DNA of 64,000 bases from Bacillota bacterium. Lineage in GTDB: Bacteria; Bacillota; Clostridia; Lachnospirales; Lachnospiraceae. Each line of letters opens with the position of its first letter. The first letter of the stretch is position 1. The stretch spans positions 25,055 to 89,054 of the forward strand of contig JAEXAX010000015.1 of the NCBI GenBank assembly GCA_023458035.1, given 5' to 3'. Below the pieces are notes generated by a model. That model searched no databases, was not told the DNA's origin, and saw nothing but the letters and a program-made list of their open reading frames with translations. Below are positions 39,078-46,711 of the stretch, piece after piece. The position numbers and the translations under genes are program-made.

Positions 39078-41891
39078 ATGGGCGCAGAGAGAAAAGGGAG
39101 AAGACATTTAGGGCTGCTTTTGGCACTTGTACTTGTTTTCAATGCGATATTACAGGGAAGCATTCCGGTATTTGCGGCCGGCGAGCCGAAGGCTGTGGAT
39201 GTAAATATTACAAAGTTTGAGCTTCAGAACAGGGATAAACAAACTGCCAATGAAATCTGGTACACAGATACATTCCTACTGATGATGGAGTGGGATGCCG
39301 GCAAGAACGGGGCGAATATTCACAAGGGAGACTACTTTGACGTCACGCTTCCGGCCAAAATGCGGTTCCCGGCTAATACAACAGCCAGAGATTTTAATCT
39401 GATCGATAAAAACGGAGTTGCTCTGGCGACAGCTCATGTTACGCCCGGTCCGGGAGAGATCGGCGGAACAGTCCGTGTCACCTTTACAGACAAAGTAGAA
39501 AACATGTACAACGTCAAAGGTACGATGTATTTGGCGGCAAAATTTGACACAAAGCAGATCAAGACCGGAGAGAATAATAATTTTACGATTACGGTGAACA
39601 GTGATGTGCTCGGCCTGACTCATTCGGAAGACGACGGAGTGATCATACAGGGGCCTAAAAAGGTAGTCGATGAATACTTGTTTAAATGGGGCGGAAAGGT
39701 AGAAGGCATTCCGAACCAGGCGGCATGGCATGTTCGCATTAACCATAAAAAAGCAAATTTAACGAATGTGGTCATTAGTGATACCTTAAGTCTGCCGGGA
39801 GAAGCATTTATCCCGGACAGCTTCAGGCTGTTTGCAGTTACTTTTAATGAATTTGGGGGCTATACGAATAAAACGCCGGTGGCGAATCTCGACAAAATAC
39901 TTACATTTGGCGAGGGGAATAAATCATTCACTTTAAATTTGGGGAATACTGACAGCAAACAGTATTATCTTGAGTATAAAACCACCTATACACCCGGAAG
40001 CAAACTGGTCAATCACGTTAAGTTGAAATCTACCGAACAAAGCAAAGAGTGGAAAGCTTCGTTCAGATCAGCCGAGTCAAGCGGAACTGCCAGTGGTGAT
40101 CTTGCCAGCAAGATCAAGCTGATTAAAGTGGATGCTGAGGATCATAATATTACTCTTGCAAATGCAGTATTTACTGTAACGAAACCTGACGGTTCTACCT
40201 TTGAATTGACGACCGGGTCTGACGGCACCATTACATCTGATGCTTTGGAACAAGGCAATTATAGAGTGAAAGAAAAAATCGCGCCTAGCGGATACGAATT
40301 AAACGGTGAGGAGCACATATTAACAATCAGCCCGACAGGTGGAGCGATTCACACCATTACCAACAAACCGATTAAGATCAGCGTAGCAGGAACCAAGACC
40401 TGGGATGATGCGAATAATCGGGACGGAAAGCGTCCGGAAAAGATCATCGTCAATCTGTTCGCGGACGGAGTTAAAGTAAAGGAGCAGGAAGTAAAGGCGG
40501 ACGGAAACGGCAACTGGAAGTATACCTTTACTGATTTGCGTAAAGTTAAAAATGGTAAGGAAATCAAATATACGGTAACCGAGAATCCGGTTGAGGGATA
40601 CACCCCGACCATCAATGGCTTTGATATTACGAATAAATACACCCCGGAGATGATTGAGGTAGCAGGAACCAAGACCTGGGATGATGCGAATAACCGTGAC
40701 GGAAAACGTCCGGAAAAGATCATCGTCAATCTGCTGGCGGATGGAACACAGGTGAAGACAGCGGAAGTAAAGGCGGACGGAAACGGCAATTGGAAGTACA
40801 GCTTTAGCGGCCTGCCGAAATACAAAGACGGTAAGGAAATCAAGTACACGGTAACCGAGAATCCGGTTGAGGGATACACCCCGACCATCAACGGCTTTGA
40901 TATTACGAATAAATACACTCCGGAGATGATTGAGGTAGCAGGAACCAAGACCTGGGATGATGCGAATAACCGTGACGGGAAGCGTCCGGAAAAGATCATC
41001 GTCAATCTGCTGGCGGATGGAACACAGGTGAAGACAGCGGAAGTAAAGGCGGACGGAAACGGTAACTGGAAGTACAGCTTTAGCGGCCTGCCAAAATACA
41101 AAGACGGTAAGGAAATCAAGTACACGGTAACTGAGAATCCGGTTGAGGGATACACCCCGACCATCAATGGCTTTGATATTACCAATAAATACACCCCGGA
41201 GATGATTGAGGTAGCAGGAACCAAGACCTGGGATGATGCGAATAACCGTGACGGAAAGCGTCCGGAAAAGATCATCGTCAATCTGCTGGCGGACGGAACA
41301 CAGGTGAAGACAGCGGAAGTAAAGGCGGACGGAAACGGCAACTGGAAGTACAGCTTTAGTGGTCTGCCGAAATATAAAGACGGTAAGGAAATTAAGTATA
41401 CGGTAACCGAGAACACGGTAGCAGGCTATACCACTGAGATCAACGGCTATGATATCAAAAACAGCTATAAGCCGGGCAAGACCAGCGTGACGGTTACGAA
41501 GCGCTGGGATGACGCGAATAACAAGGACAAGATCAGACCGAACAGTATCAAGGTACAGCTGTATGCCGACGGAGAGAAGCTGGGAGAGGCTGTTGTTCTG
41601 AAGGCTGCTGATAAATGGACCTATAGCTGGCGCGAGCTGCCGGCCATGAAAGATGGCAAGGCCATTCGCTATACGGTGAAGGAAGTCGGCAAAGTGGCAG
41701 GCTATACCGCATCCGTCAATGATAAGGATCATGGAAATATCATCATTACGAACAGCCATAAGCCGAACCGACCGCCGGTGCCGAAGACCGGAGATGGAAC
41801 AGGAACCACTATTTTCCTGGCAGGCTTGGCTCTGACCATGGTCGTTATCAGCGGAGCGATCGTGGGCAGAAAGAGGTTCGAAACGAAATAA
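39078..41891 (+). CDS. Cell-wall-anchored Cna-B repeat adhesin (MSCRAMM-like)
   Basis: A 937-residue surface protein. Signal peptide 1-34 ends VFAA. Residues about 38-345 resemble the collagen/fibrinogen-binding adhesion domains (DYFDVTLPAKMRF, TFTDKVENMYNVKG). A SpaA-like prealbumin domain covers about 348-434 (IKLIKVDAEDHNITLANAVF to NKPIK). Five Cna-B domains of 92 residues start near 436, 528, 620, 712 and 804, each with KTWDDANN and KYTVTEN; Lys, Asn and Glu residues for isopeptide crosslinks are likely. The C-terminus has the sortase signal VPKTG (901-905), a hydrophobic helix and GRKRFETK. The adhesion part looks more AT-rich than its neighbours, which hints at transfer. The ligand is unknown. 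Confidence 0.9.
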   Translation: MGAERKGRRHLGLLLALVLVFNAILQGSIPVFAAGEPKAVDVNITKFELQNRDKQTANEIWYTDTFLLMMEWDAGKNGANIHKGDYFDVTLPAKMRFPANTTARDFNLIDKNGVALATAHVTPGPGEIGGTVRVTFTDKVENMYNVKGTMYLAAKFDTKQIKTGENNNFTITVNSDVLGLTHSEDDGVIIQGPKKVVDEYLFKWGGKVEGIPNQAAWHVRINHKKANLTNVVISDTLSLPGEAFIPDSFRLFAVTFNEFGGYTNKTPVANLDKILTFGEGNKSFTLNLGNTDSKQYYLEYKTTYTPGSKLVNHVKLKSTEQSKEWKASFRSAESSGTASGDLASKIKLIKVDAEDHNITLANAVFTVTKPDGSTFELTTGSDGTITSDALEQGNYRVKEKIAPSGYELNGEEHILTISPTGGAIHTITNKPIKISVAGTKTWDDANNRDGKRPEKIIVNLFADGVKVKEQEVKADGNGNWKYTFTDLRKVKNGKEIKYTVTENPVEGYTPTINGFDITNKYTPEMIEVAGTKTWDDANNRDGKRPEKIIVNLLADGTQVKTAEVKADGNGNWKYSFSGLPKYKDGKEIKYTVTENPVEGYTPTINGFDITNKYTPEMIEVAGTKTWDDANNRDGKRPEKIIVNLLADGTQVKTAEVKADGNGNWKYSFSGLPKYKDGKEIKYTVTENPVEGYTPTINGFDITNKYTPEMIEVAGTKTWDDANNRDGKRPEKIIVNLLADGTQVKTAEVKADGNGNWKYSFSGLPKYKDGKEIKYTVTENTVAGYTTEINGYDIKNSYKPGKTSVTVTKRWDDANNKDKIRPNSIKVQLYADGEKLGEAVVLKAADKWTYSWRELPAMKDGKAIRYTVKEVGKVAGYTASVNDKDHGNIIITNSHKPNRPPVPKTGDGTGTTIFLAGLALTMVVISGAIVGRKRFETK
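40383..41762 (+). repeat. Five tandem 276-bp Cna-B repeat units
   Basis: Units begin at 40383, 40659, 40935, 41211 and 41487, exactly 276 bp (92 codons) apart. Units 2, 3 and 4 are almost identical, unit 1 differs mainly in its middle (LRKVKNG instead of LPKYKDG) and unit 5 is clearly diverged. Near identity implies recent duplication or ongoing homogenisation, and unit number may vary between strains. Confidence 0.95.
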
Positions 41892-41950
41892 TGAATCAGC
41901 TGTTGCGATCAGCTACTGATAAAAAGCAAAGATAAGCTCACAGCAGCTCG

Positions 41951-41987
41951 AAAAGCACCCCTGAGTATTTTACTTGGGGGTGCTTTT
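41951..41987 (+). terminator. Terminator of the adhesin gene
   Basis: AAAAGCACCCC (41951-41961) pairs with GGGGTGCTTTT (41977-41987); inner AGT/ACT pairs extend it. Confidence 0.88.
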
Positions 41988-42022
41988 CATGTCTAAAAAA
42001 CCGATCGGCCGGTAAAAAAAGA

Positions 42023-42056
42023 TTGCGCAAAATATAAATGCGTGTTATGCTATAAA
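42023..42056 (+). promoter_or_regulatory. Promoter of trxB
   Basis: TTGCGC (42023-42028) lies 17 bp before TATGCT (42046-42051); alternatively TGC-TATAAA (-10 at 42051-42056) acts as an extended -10 element. Either places the start about 40-50 bp before the gene. Confidence 0.5.
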
Positions 42057-42100
42057 AAGAAACTATAGGGAATATTCCTCATTGAATAGGAGAGAATCAG

Positions 42101-43027
42101 ATGATTTATGATGTAATCGTAGCCGGCGGCGGCCCGGCCGGGATGACAGCCGTTATTTATGCCCAGAGAGCCATGCTAAAGACATTGGTGATTGAAAAGA
42201 ATTACATGTCCGGCGGACAGATTATTAACACCTATGAAGTGGATAATTATCCGGGGCTACCGGGGATCAACGGCTTTGATCTGGCTATGCAGGTGGACGC
42301 TCATGCCAGAAAATTGGGTGCGGAGATTGTGAATGCCGATATTCAGACCATCCGGGTCAATGACCGGACCGGCCTGAAAGAAGTGGTGACTGATGAAGGC
42401 GTGTTTGAGGCTAAGACCGTCATCGTCTGTCTGGGAGCGGCCCATCGTCATGTCGGTGTGCCGGGAGAGCAGGAATTTGCCGGCAAGGGGGTTTCCTATT
42501 GCGCCACCTGCGACGGCGCCTTCTACCGCGACAAGACGGTGGCAGTGGTCGGCGGCGGTGATGTGGCGATCGAGGATGCCATCTTCCTGGCCCGTCAGTC
42601 GAAAAAGGTTTATGTAGTGCATCGGCGGGATTCGCTGCGGGCGACCAAGGTTTTGCAGGAAGCACTGTTTGCCCTGCCAAATGTCGAAATGGTTTGGGAC
42701 AGCGGTCTGAGTGAAATCAAAGGTGATTCTAAGGTGAGTGGCGTGGTTATTCAGAATCTGAAGGACGACAGTCTGCGTGAGGTGGAACTGGACGGTGTAT
42801 TTATTGCTATCGGGCTTGACCCGGTAACGGCGGCTGTGAAGGAGCTGCTGGCGTTAAATGAGCAGGGCTATATCGTGGCCGGAGAGGATACCAGAACCAA
42901 CGTGCCGGGTATTTTTGCGGCCGGTGATATCAGAACCACACCACTGCGCCAGATCATTACCGCCATGGCGGACGGAGCAGTGGCGGTCAGCATGGCACAG
43001 AGCTACTTGACCGAGAAGGTCGGCTAA
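42101..43027 (+). CDS. trxB: Thioredoxin reductase
   Basis: A 308-residue FAD enzyme that reduces thioredoxin with NADPH. FAD motif VAGGGPAGMTAVIYAQRA near the N-terminus; redox-active pair C134-A-T-C137 in YCATCDGAFY; NADPH motif VVGGGDVAIEDAIFLA and the HRRDSLRA phosphate-binding stretch; second FAD motif TNVPGIFAAGDI. The length is usual for low-molecular-weight TrxB. AGGAGAGA precedes the ATG. Its gene is monocistronic with its own promoter and terminator. Thioredoxin itself is not in the window. Confidence 0.95.
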   Translation: MIYDVIVAGGGPAGMTAVIYAQRAMLKTLVIEKNYMSGGQIINTYEVDNYPGLPGINGFDLAMQVDAHARKLGAEIVNADIQTIRVNDRTGLKEVVTDEGVFEAKTVIVCLGAAHRHVGVPGEQEFAGKGVSYCATCDGAFYRDKTVAVVGGGDVAIEDAIFLARQSKKVYVVHRRDSLRATKVLQEALFALPNVEMVWDSGLSEIKGDSKVSGVVIQNLKDDSLREVELDGVFIAIGLDPVTAAVKELLALNEQGYIVAGEDTRTNVPGIFAAGDIRTTPLRQIITAMADGAVAVSMAQSYLTEKVG

Positions 43028-43060
43028 TAGAAAAAGCAGAAAAAATACTGAAAAATAAAG

Positions 43061-43088
43061 GAGGCAGCTTAGCGCGCGCCTCTTTTTT
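43061..43088 (+). terminator. Terminator of trxB
   Basis: GAGGC (43061-43065) pairs with GCCTC (43078-43082), supported by outer A-T pairs, followed by six T. Confidence 0.75.
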
Positions 43089-43120
43089 AATGCCAAAATG
43101 TGAAATAAGTATGACGGGGC

Positions 43121-43149
43121 TTGACTTTTGGCTCGCAATTTGTTAATAT
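43121..43149 (+). promoter_or_regulatory. Promoter of the NlpC/P60-like hydrolase
   Basis: TTGACT (43121-43126), 17-bp spacer, TAATAT (43144-43149) with a preceding TGT (extended -10). Confidence 0.75.
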
Positions 43150-43160
43150 TTGCAACATGG

Positions 43161-43177
43161 CGTAACAAATACGTAAC
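43161..43177 (+). promoter_or_regulatory. WalR-like direct repeat downstream of the start site
   Basis: CGTAAC-AAATA-CGTAAC, two identical hexamers with a 5-bp spacer, has the geometry of the WalR box TGTWAH-N5-TGTWAH, differing only at the first base of each half. It lies 11 bp after the -10 box. Confidence 0.5.
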
Positions 43178-43206
43178 AAATTTTAAATTAACGGAGAGAT
43201 AAAACA

Positions 43207-43932
43207 GTGATTAAAAATAGATTGAAACCAATTGGAATGACGGCCCTGGTATTGGGGCTATGGCTGGGCAGTAATGCGCCGGTACGGGCAGCCGAGCAGG
43301 TGAAAGCAGAGTCGAAGCAGGGGGCTGTGGAACAGACGGCAGTTCTGAAGGAACAGATGGCAGTCAGCCTGCTGCTGAGCGAGCAGGATACAGCGAAGAG
43401 CGGCAGTTTGCAGACGGCACATGTATTATCTGCCAGGCAGTCCAGCCTGCCAAAGGTAGAAAAGGTCATCTCGGAACGAGAGAAGCTGGAGGCTGAGGCT
43501 AAGGCGGCCGCCGAAATCGCGGCCCGAATCGCTCGTGAGGCAGCCGAGAAAGCGGCGGCCGAGAAGGCAGCCCGTGAGGAAGCCGAAAGACAGGCTGCTC
43601 TTGCCACAGGCGAAACCATTGCGCAGGCCGCGCTGGCGCAGATCGGTGTAGGACAGGATTGCACCATGCTGGCGACCAATTCGCTGCGTGCGGTCGGTAT
43701 CAACTTCCATGGTTGGCCGGCAGACTACTTTTCACTGGGCTATACGGTATCAGCGGCGGATGCCAAAGCGGGAGACCTGATTTACTATGCCAACGGCGGT
43801 ATGGGTCTGGCGCACATCGCAGTCTATGTCGGCGGCGGGCAGGCGGTTCACGGCGGCTGGAACGGCGGCGGCACAGTGCTGACAACCGCTTATTTGGGAA
43901 GCGGGCCGGTATTCATCCGGGTGGTAAAATAA
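43207..43932 (+). CDS. Secreted NlpC/P60-like peptidoglycan hydrolase
   Basis: A 241-residue exported protein. Signal peptide 1-29 (n-region MIKNRLK, end APVRAA). Residues about 85-135 are an Ala/Glu-rich coiled coil (EKLEAEAKAAAEIAARIARE), similar in style to the SleB-like protein at 20930. The C-terminal domain (about 138-241) resembles NlpC/P60: GQDCTMLATNSL with nucleophile C152, GLAHIAVYVG with H203, and a further AVHGGW with H215. Such enzymes cut D-Glu-diamino acid bonds in stem peptides. The start is GTG 43207 with GGAGAG 8 bp upstream; the basic n-region supports it. Confidence 0.82.
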   Translation: MIKNRLKPIGMTALVLGLWLGSNAPVRAAEQVKAESKQGAVEQTAVLKEQMAVSLLLSEQDTAKSGSLQTAHVLSARQSSLPKVEKVISEREKLEAEAKAAAEIAARIAREAAEKAAAEKAAREEAERQAALATGETIAQAALAQIGVGQDCTMLATNSLRAVGINFHGWPADYFSLGYTVSAADAKAGDLIYYANGGMGLAHIAVYVGGGQAVHGGWNGGGTVLTTAYLGSGPVFIRVVK

Positions 43933-43983
43933 GTATCGTCAAAATGTCCGGCAGAATAAACCTGCTGATGATAAACATTTAAG

Positions 43984-44025
43984 AAGCAGAGAAACGGAAA
44001 CAGCTTTCCGTTTCTCTGCTTTTTT
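43984..44025 (+). terminator. Terminator of the NlpC/P60-like gene
   Basis: Perfect 17-bp stem (43984-44000 with 44005-44021), CAGC loop, T-run to 44025. Confidence 0.93.
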
Positions 44026-44032
44026 GGCATAA

Positions 44033-44060
44033 TTGACACTTGTATTTTTTACTATATATG
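44033..44060 (+). promoter_or_regulatory. Promoter of nrdDG
   Basis: TTGACA (44033-44038), 16-bp spacer, TATATG (44055-44060); TATGGT at 44057 with an 18-bp spacer is the alternative -10. Confidence 0.55.
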
Positions 44061-44096
44061 GTATCATGCTTTATACACGGACACAATTTATGGTGT
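44049..44096. promoter_or_regulatory. Paired NrdR boxes
   Basis: Box 1 TTACTATATATGGTAT (44049-44064) overlaps the -10, and box 2 ACACAATTTATGGTGT (44081-44096) follows after 16 bp. Both fit the 16-bp NrdR consensus ACACWATATNTWGTGT at 12 or more positions, and the 32-bp centre distance (three helical turns) is the known spacing. NrdR represses ribonucleotide reductase genes when dATP is abundant. Confidence 0.7.
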
Positions 44097-44113
44097 ACGA
44101 AGGAGGAGAAGAG

Positions 44114-46234
44114 ATGCGTACCATAATCAAAAAAGACGGAACGAGAGAGAATTTTGATATACAAAAAGTCGTAGTGGCGGTCAATAAATCGGCTACCCGT
44201 GTGCTGTATACATTTAAAGAGCAGGAAATCAAAATGATCTGTGACTTTGTAGAGGAAAAGATCAGGGAAATGGGGCTTGATCAGATTCGGATCGCCCAGA
44301 TGCATAATATCGTTGAGGGAGCCCTTGAACGGGTGAATACCCAGGTGGCCAAGAGCTATCGGGATTATCGGAATTATAAACAAGACTTTGTACAGATGCT
44401 GGATGATGTATATAAAAAGAGTCAGTCCATCATGTACATCGGGGATAAGGAAAACAGCAACACTGATTCGGCACTGGTATCGACCAAACGCAGTCTGATC
44501 TTCAATGAATTGAACAAAGAATTATATAAGAAGTTTTTCCTGACCACGGAAGAGATCCAGGCCATCCGTGACGGCTATCTGTATATCCATGATATGTCGG
44601 CCCGTCGTGATACGGTTAACTGTTGTCTGTTTGACGTCAAAGAGGTATTGACCGGCGGCTTTGAGATGGGTAACCTGTGGTACAACGAGCCGAAGACGCT
44701 GGATGTGGCCTTTGATGTCATCGGTGATATCGTGTTGTCGGCAGCCAGCCAACAGTACGGCGGCTTTACGGTTCCGTCAGTAGAGCAGATCCTTGAGCCA
44801 TACGCTGAAAAATCGTTTGTGAAATATATGAAGAAATATACAGATCTCGGTCTGGACGAAAAAAAGGCTGAGGAGATCGCTCTGGCAGATATCAAGCGTG
44901 ATATGGAGCAGGGCTTTCAGGGCTGGGAATACAAGTTTAACTCAGTATCCAGCAGCCGCGGCGACTATCCGTTCATTACCATGACCGCCGGTACCGGTAC
45001 CGGCCGCTTTGCCAGAATGGCGACCATCGCCATGCTGGATGTCAGACGCATCGGCCAGGGTAAAGAGGGCAATAAGAAGCCGGTTCTGTTCCCGAAGCTG
45101 GTATTTTTATATGATGAAAACCTGCACGGCAAGGGTAAGGAACTGGAGGATGTTTTTGAGGCCGGTCTGCGCTGCTCAGCCAGGTCCATGTATCCGGATT
45201 GGCTCAGTCTGACCGGAGAAGGTTATGTGGCCGGCATGTATAAGAAATACGGTAAGATCATCAGTCCGATGGGCTGTCGGGCTTTCTTATCTCCCTGGTA
45301 TATCCGGGGCGGCATGAAACCGGCCGACGACCGTGACGAGCCGATTTTTACCGGCCGCTTTAATATCGGCGTGGTCAGCCTGCATTTGCCGATGATCTAT
45401 GCTAAGGCGGCACAGGAGAGCAAGGATTTTTATGAAACCCTGGAATACTATCTGCAGTTGATTAGAAAGCTGCATATCCGCACGTATGCTTATCTGGGCG
45501 AGATGCGTGCCTCGACCAACCCGCTGGCCTATTGCGAGGGCGGCTTCCTGGGCGGTCATCTGGGCTTGCATGATAAGATTAAGCCGTTGTTAAAGACAGC
45601 CACCGCATCCTTCGGCATCACGGCCTTAAATGAGTTGCAGCAGCTGTATAATCAGAAGTCGATCGCGGCCGATGGGAATTTTGCCCTGGAGGTGCTGGAA
45701 TACATCAATGACCGTGTTAATGCGTATAAGGAAGAGGATGGCCACCTGTACGCCATTTATGCGACTCCGGCCGAGAATCTTTGCGGTTTGCAGGTGAAGC
45801 AGTTCAGAAAGATATACGGTATCATTGAAAATGTATCGGACAGAGCATATGTCAGCAACGGCTTCCACTGCCATGTAACGGAGGACATTACCCCGATTCA
45901 GAAGCAGGATCTGGAGAATCGCTTCTGGAATCTGTCAAACGGCGGAAAGATTCAGTATGTAAAATACCCGGTGTCTTATAACACCAAGGCCATGGAGACA
46001 TTGATCCGTCGTGCCATGGATATGGGCCTGTACGAGGGCGTCAACCTGTCGCTGGCTTATTGCGATGACTGCGGTCACGAGGAGCTGGAGATGGATGTCT
46101 GCCCGAAATGCGGCAGCCGCAATCTGACCAAAATTGATCGAATGAACGGCTACCTGTCTTACTCCCGTGTCAAGGGCGACACTCGATTGAACGAAGCAAA
46201 GATGGAAGAGATCAAAGAGAGGGTGAGCATGTAA
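44114..46234 (+). CDS. nrdD: Anaerobic ribonucleoside-triphosphate reductase
   Basis: A 706-residue class III ribonucleotide reductase that makes dNTPs without oxygen. An N-terminal ATP-cone (about 1-95: IIKKDGTRENFDIQKVVVAV) senses ATP/dATP. The active site has C170-C171 in TVNCCLFD. A C-terminal zinc site is C650/C653 and C663/C666 (CDDCG, CPKCG). The glycyl-radical site is G679 in RMNGYLSY. The ATG at 44114 follows AGGAGGAG. It is followed one base later by its activase nrdG, and preceded by two NrdR boxes. Confidence 0.96.
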   Translation: MRTIIKKDGTRENFDIQKVVVAVNKSATRVLYTFKEQEIKMICDFVEEKIREMGLDQIRIAQMHNIVEGALERVNTQVAKSYRDYRNYKQDFVQMLDDVYKKSQSIMYIGDKENSNTDSALVSTKRSLIFNELNKELYKKFFLTTEEIQAIRDGYLYIHDMSARRDTVNCCLFDVKEVLTGGFEMGNLWYNEPKTLDVAFDVIGDIVLSAASQQYGGFTVPSVEQILEPYAEKSFVKYMKKYTDLGLDEKKAEEIALADIKRDMEQGFQGWEYKFNSVSSSRGDYPFITMTAGTGTGRFARMATIAMLDVRRIGQGKEGNKKPVLFPKLVFLYDENLHGKGKELEDVFEAGLRCSARSMYPDWLSLTGEGYVAGMYKKYGKIISPMGCRAFLSPWYIRGGMKPADDRDEPIFTGRFNIGVVSLHLPMIYAKAAQESKDFYETLEYYLQLIRKLHIRTYAYLGEMRASTNPLAYCEGGFLGGHLGLHDKIKPLLKTATASFGITALNELQQLYNQKSIAADGNFALEVLEYINDRVNAYKEEDGHLYAIYATPAENLCGLQVKQFRKIYGIIENVSDRAYVSNGFHCHVTEDITPIQKQDLENRFWNLSNGGKIQYVKYPVSYNTKAMETLIRRAMDMGLYEGVNLSLAYCDDCGHEELEMDVCPKCGSRNLTKIDRMNGYLSYSRVKGDTRLNEAKMEEIKERVSM

Positions 46235-46235
46235 G

Positions 46236-46706
46236 ATGCGTTATCACAACATTACTAAGGAAGATATGTTAAACGGAGAGGGGCTGCGGGTGGTTCTGTG
46301 GCTGGCCGGCTGCACGCATTACTGCCCGGGCTGTCATAATCCCGTGACCTGGGACCCGAACGGCGGTCTGCCGTTTACGGCCGCCGAGGAAGAGGAGTTG
46401 AAGCGGGAGTTGGCTAAGCCGTATATTGATGGCTTGACCCTAAGCGGCGGCGACCCGCTGTATGAACCGAATCTGCCGGAGCTGACCGCCATGGTTAAAC
46501 GATTAAAGGAGGAGTTTCCGCAAAAGACCATCTGGTTGTACACCGGCTATCTGTGGGAAGAGGTGAGAGATCTGCCGCTGATGCGGTGGATCGATGTGCT
46601 GGTAGACGGCCCCTTTATCGAGGCTCAAAAAGATATTCGGCTGCCCTGGCGCGGCAGCCGCAATCAACGCCTGATCGATGTAAAAACCGGCGCCGAAAGA
46701 AAGTAG
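46236..46706 (+). CDS. nrdG: Anaerobic ribonucleotide reductase activating protein
   Basis: A 156-residue radical SAM enzyme that installs the glycyl radical on NrdD. The 4Fe-4S motif is C26-x3-C30-x2-C33 (AGCTHYCPGCHN), followed by LSGGDPLYEPN (the GGDP SAM-binding motif) and TIWLYTGYLWE. The N-terminus MRYHNITKEDMLNGEGLRVV is typical. It begins one base after the nrdD stop; its GAGAGGGTGAG ribosome site is inside nrdD. The HAD gene starts five bases downstream. Confidence 0.95.
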   Translation: MRYHNITKEDMLNGEGLRVVLWLAGCTHYCPGCHNPVTWDPNGGLPFTAAEEEELKRELAKPYIDGLTLSGGDPLYEPNLPELTAMVKRLKEEFPQKTIWLYTGYLWEEVRDLPLMRWIDVLVDGPFIEAQKDIRLPWRGSRNQRLIDVKTGAERK

Positions 46707-46711
46707 AGTAT

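Noticed and set aside
40320..41759. Two long minus-strand open frames (479 and 355 codons) with repeated segments
   Set aside because: They are mirror images of the Cna-B repeats on the + strand; the periodicity comes from the 276-bp units.
40383..41762. CRISPR or phage-like array suggested by regular repeats
   Set aside because: The 276-bp period is a whole number of codons, the repeats are contiguous without spacers, and they encode Cna-B domains.
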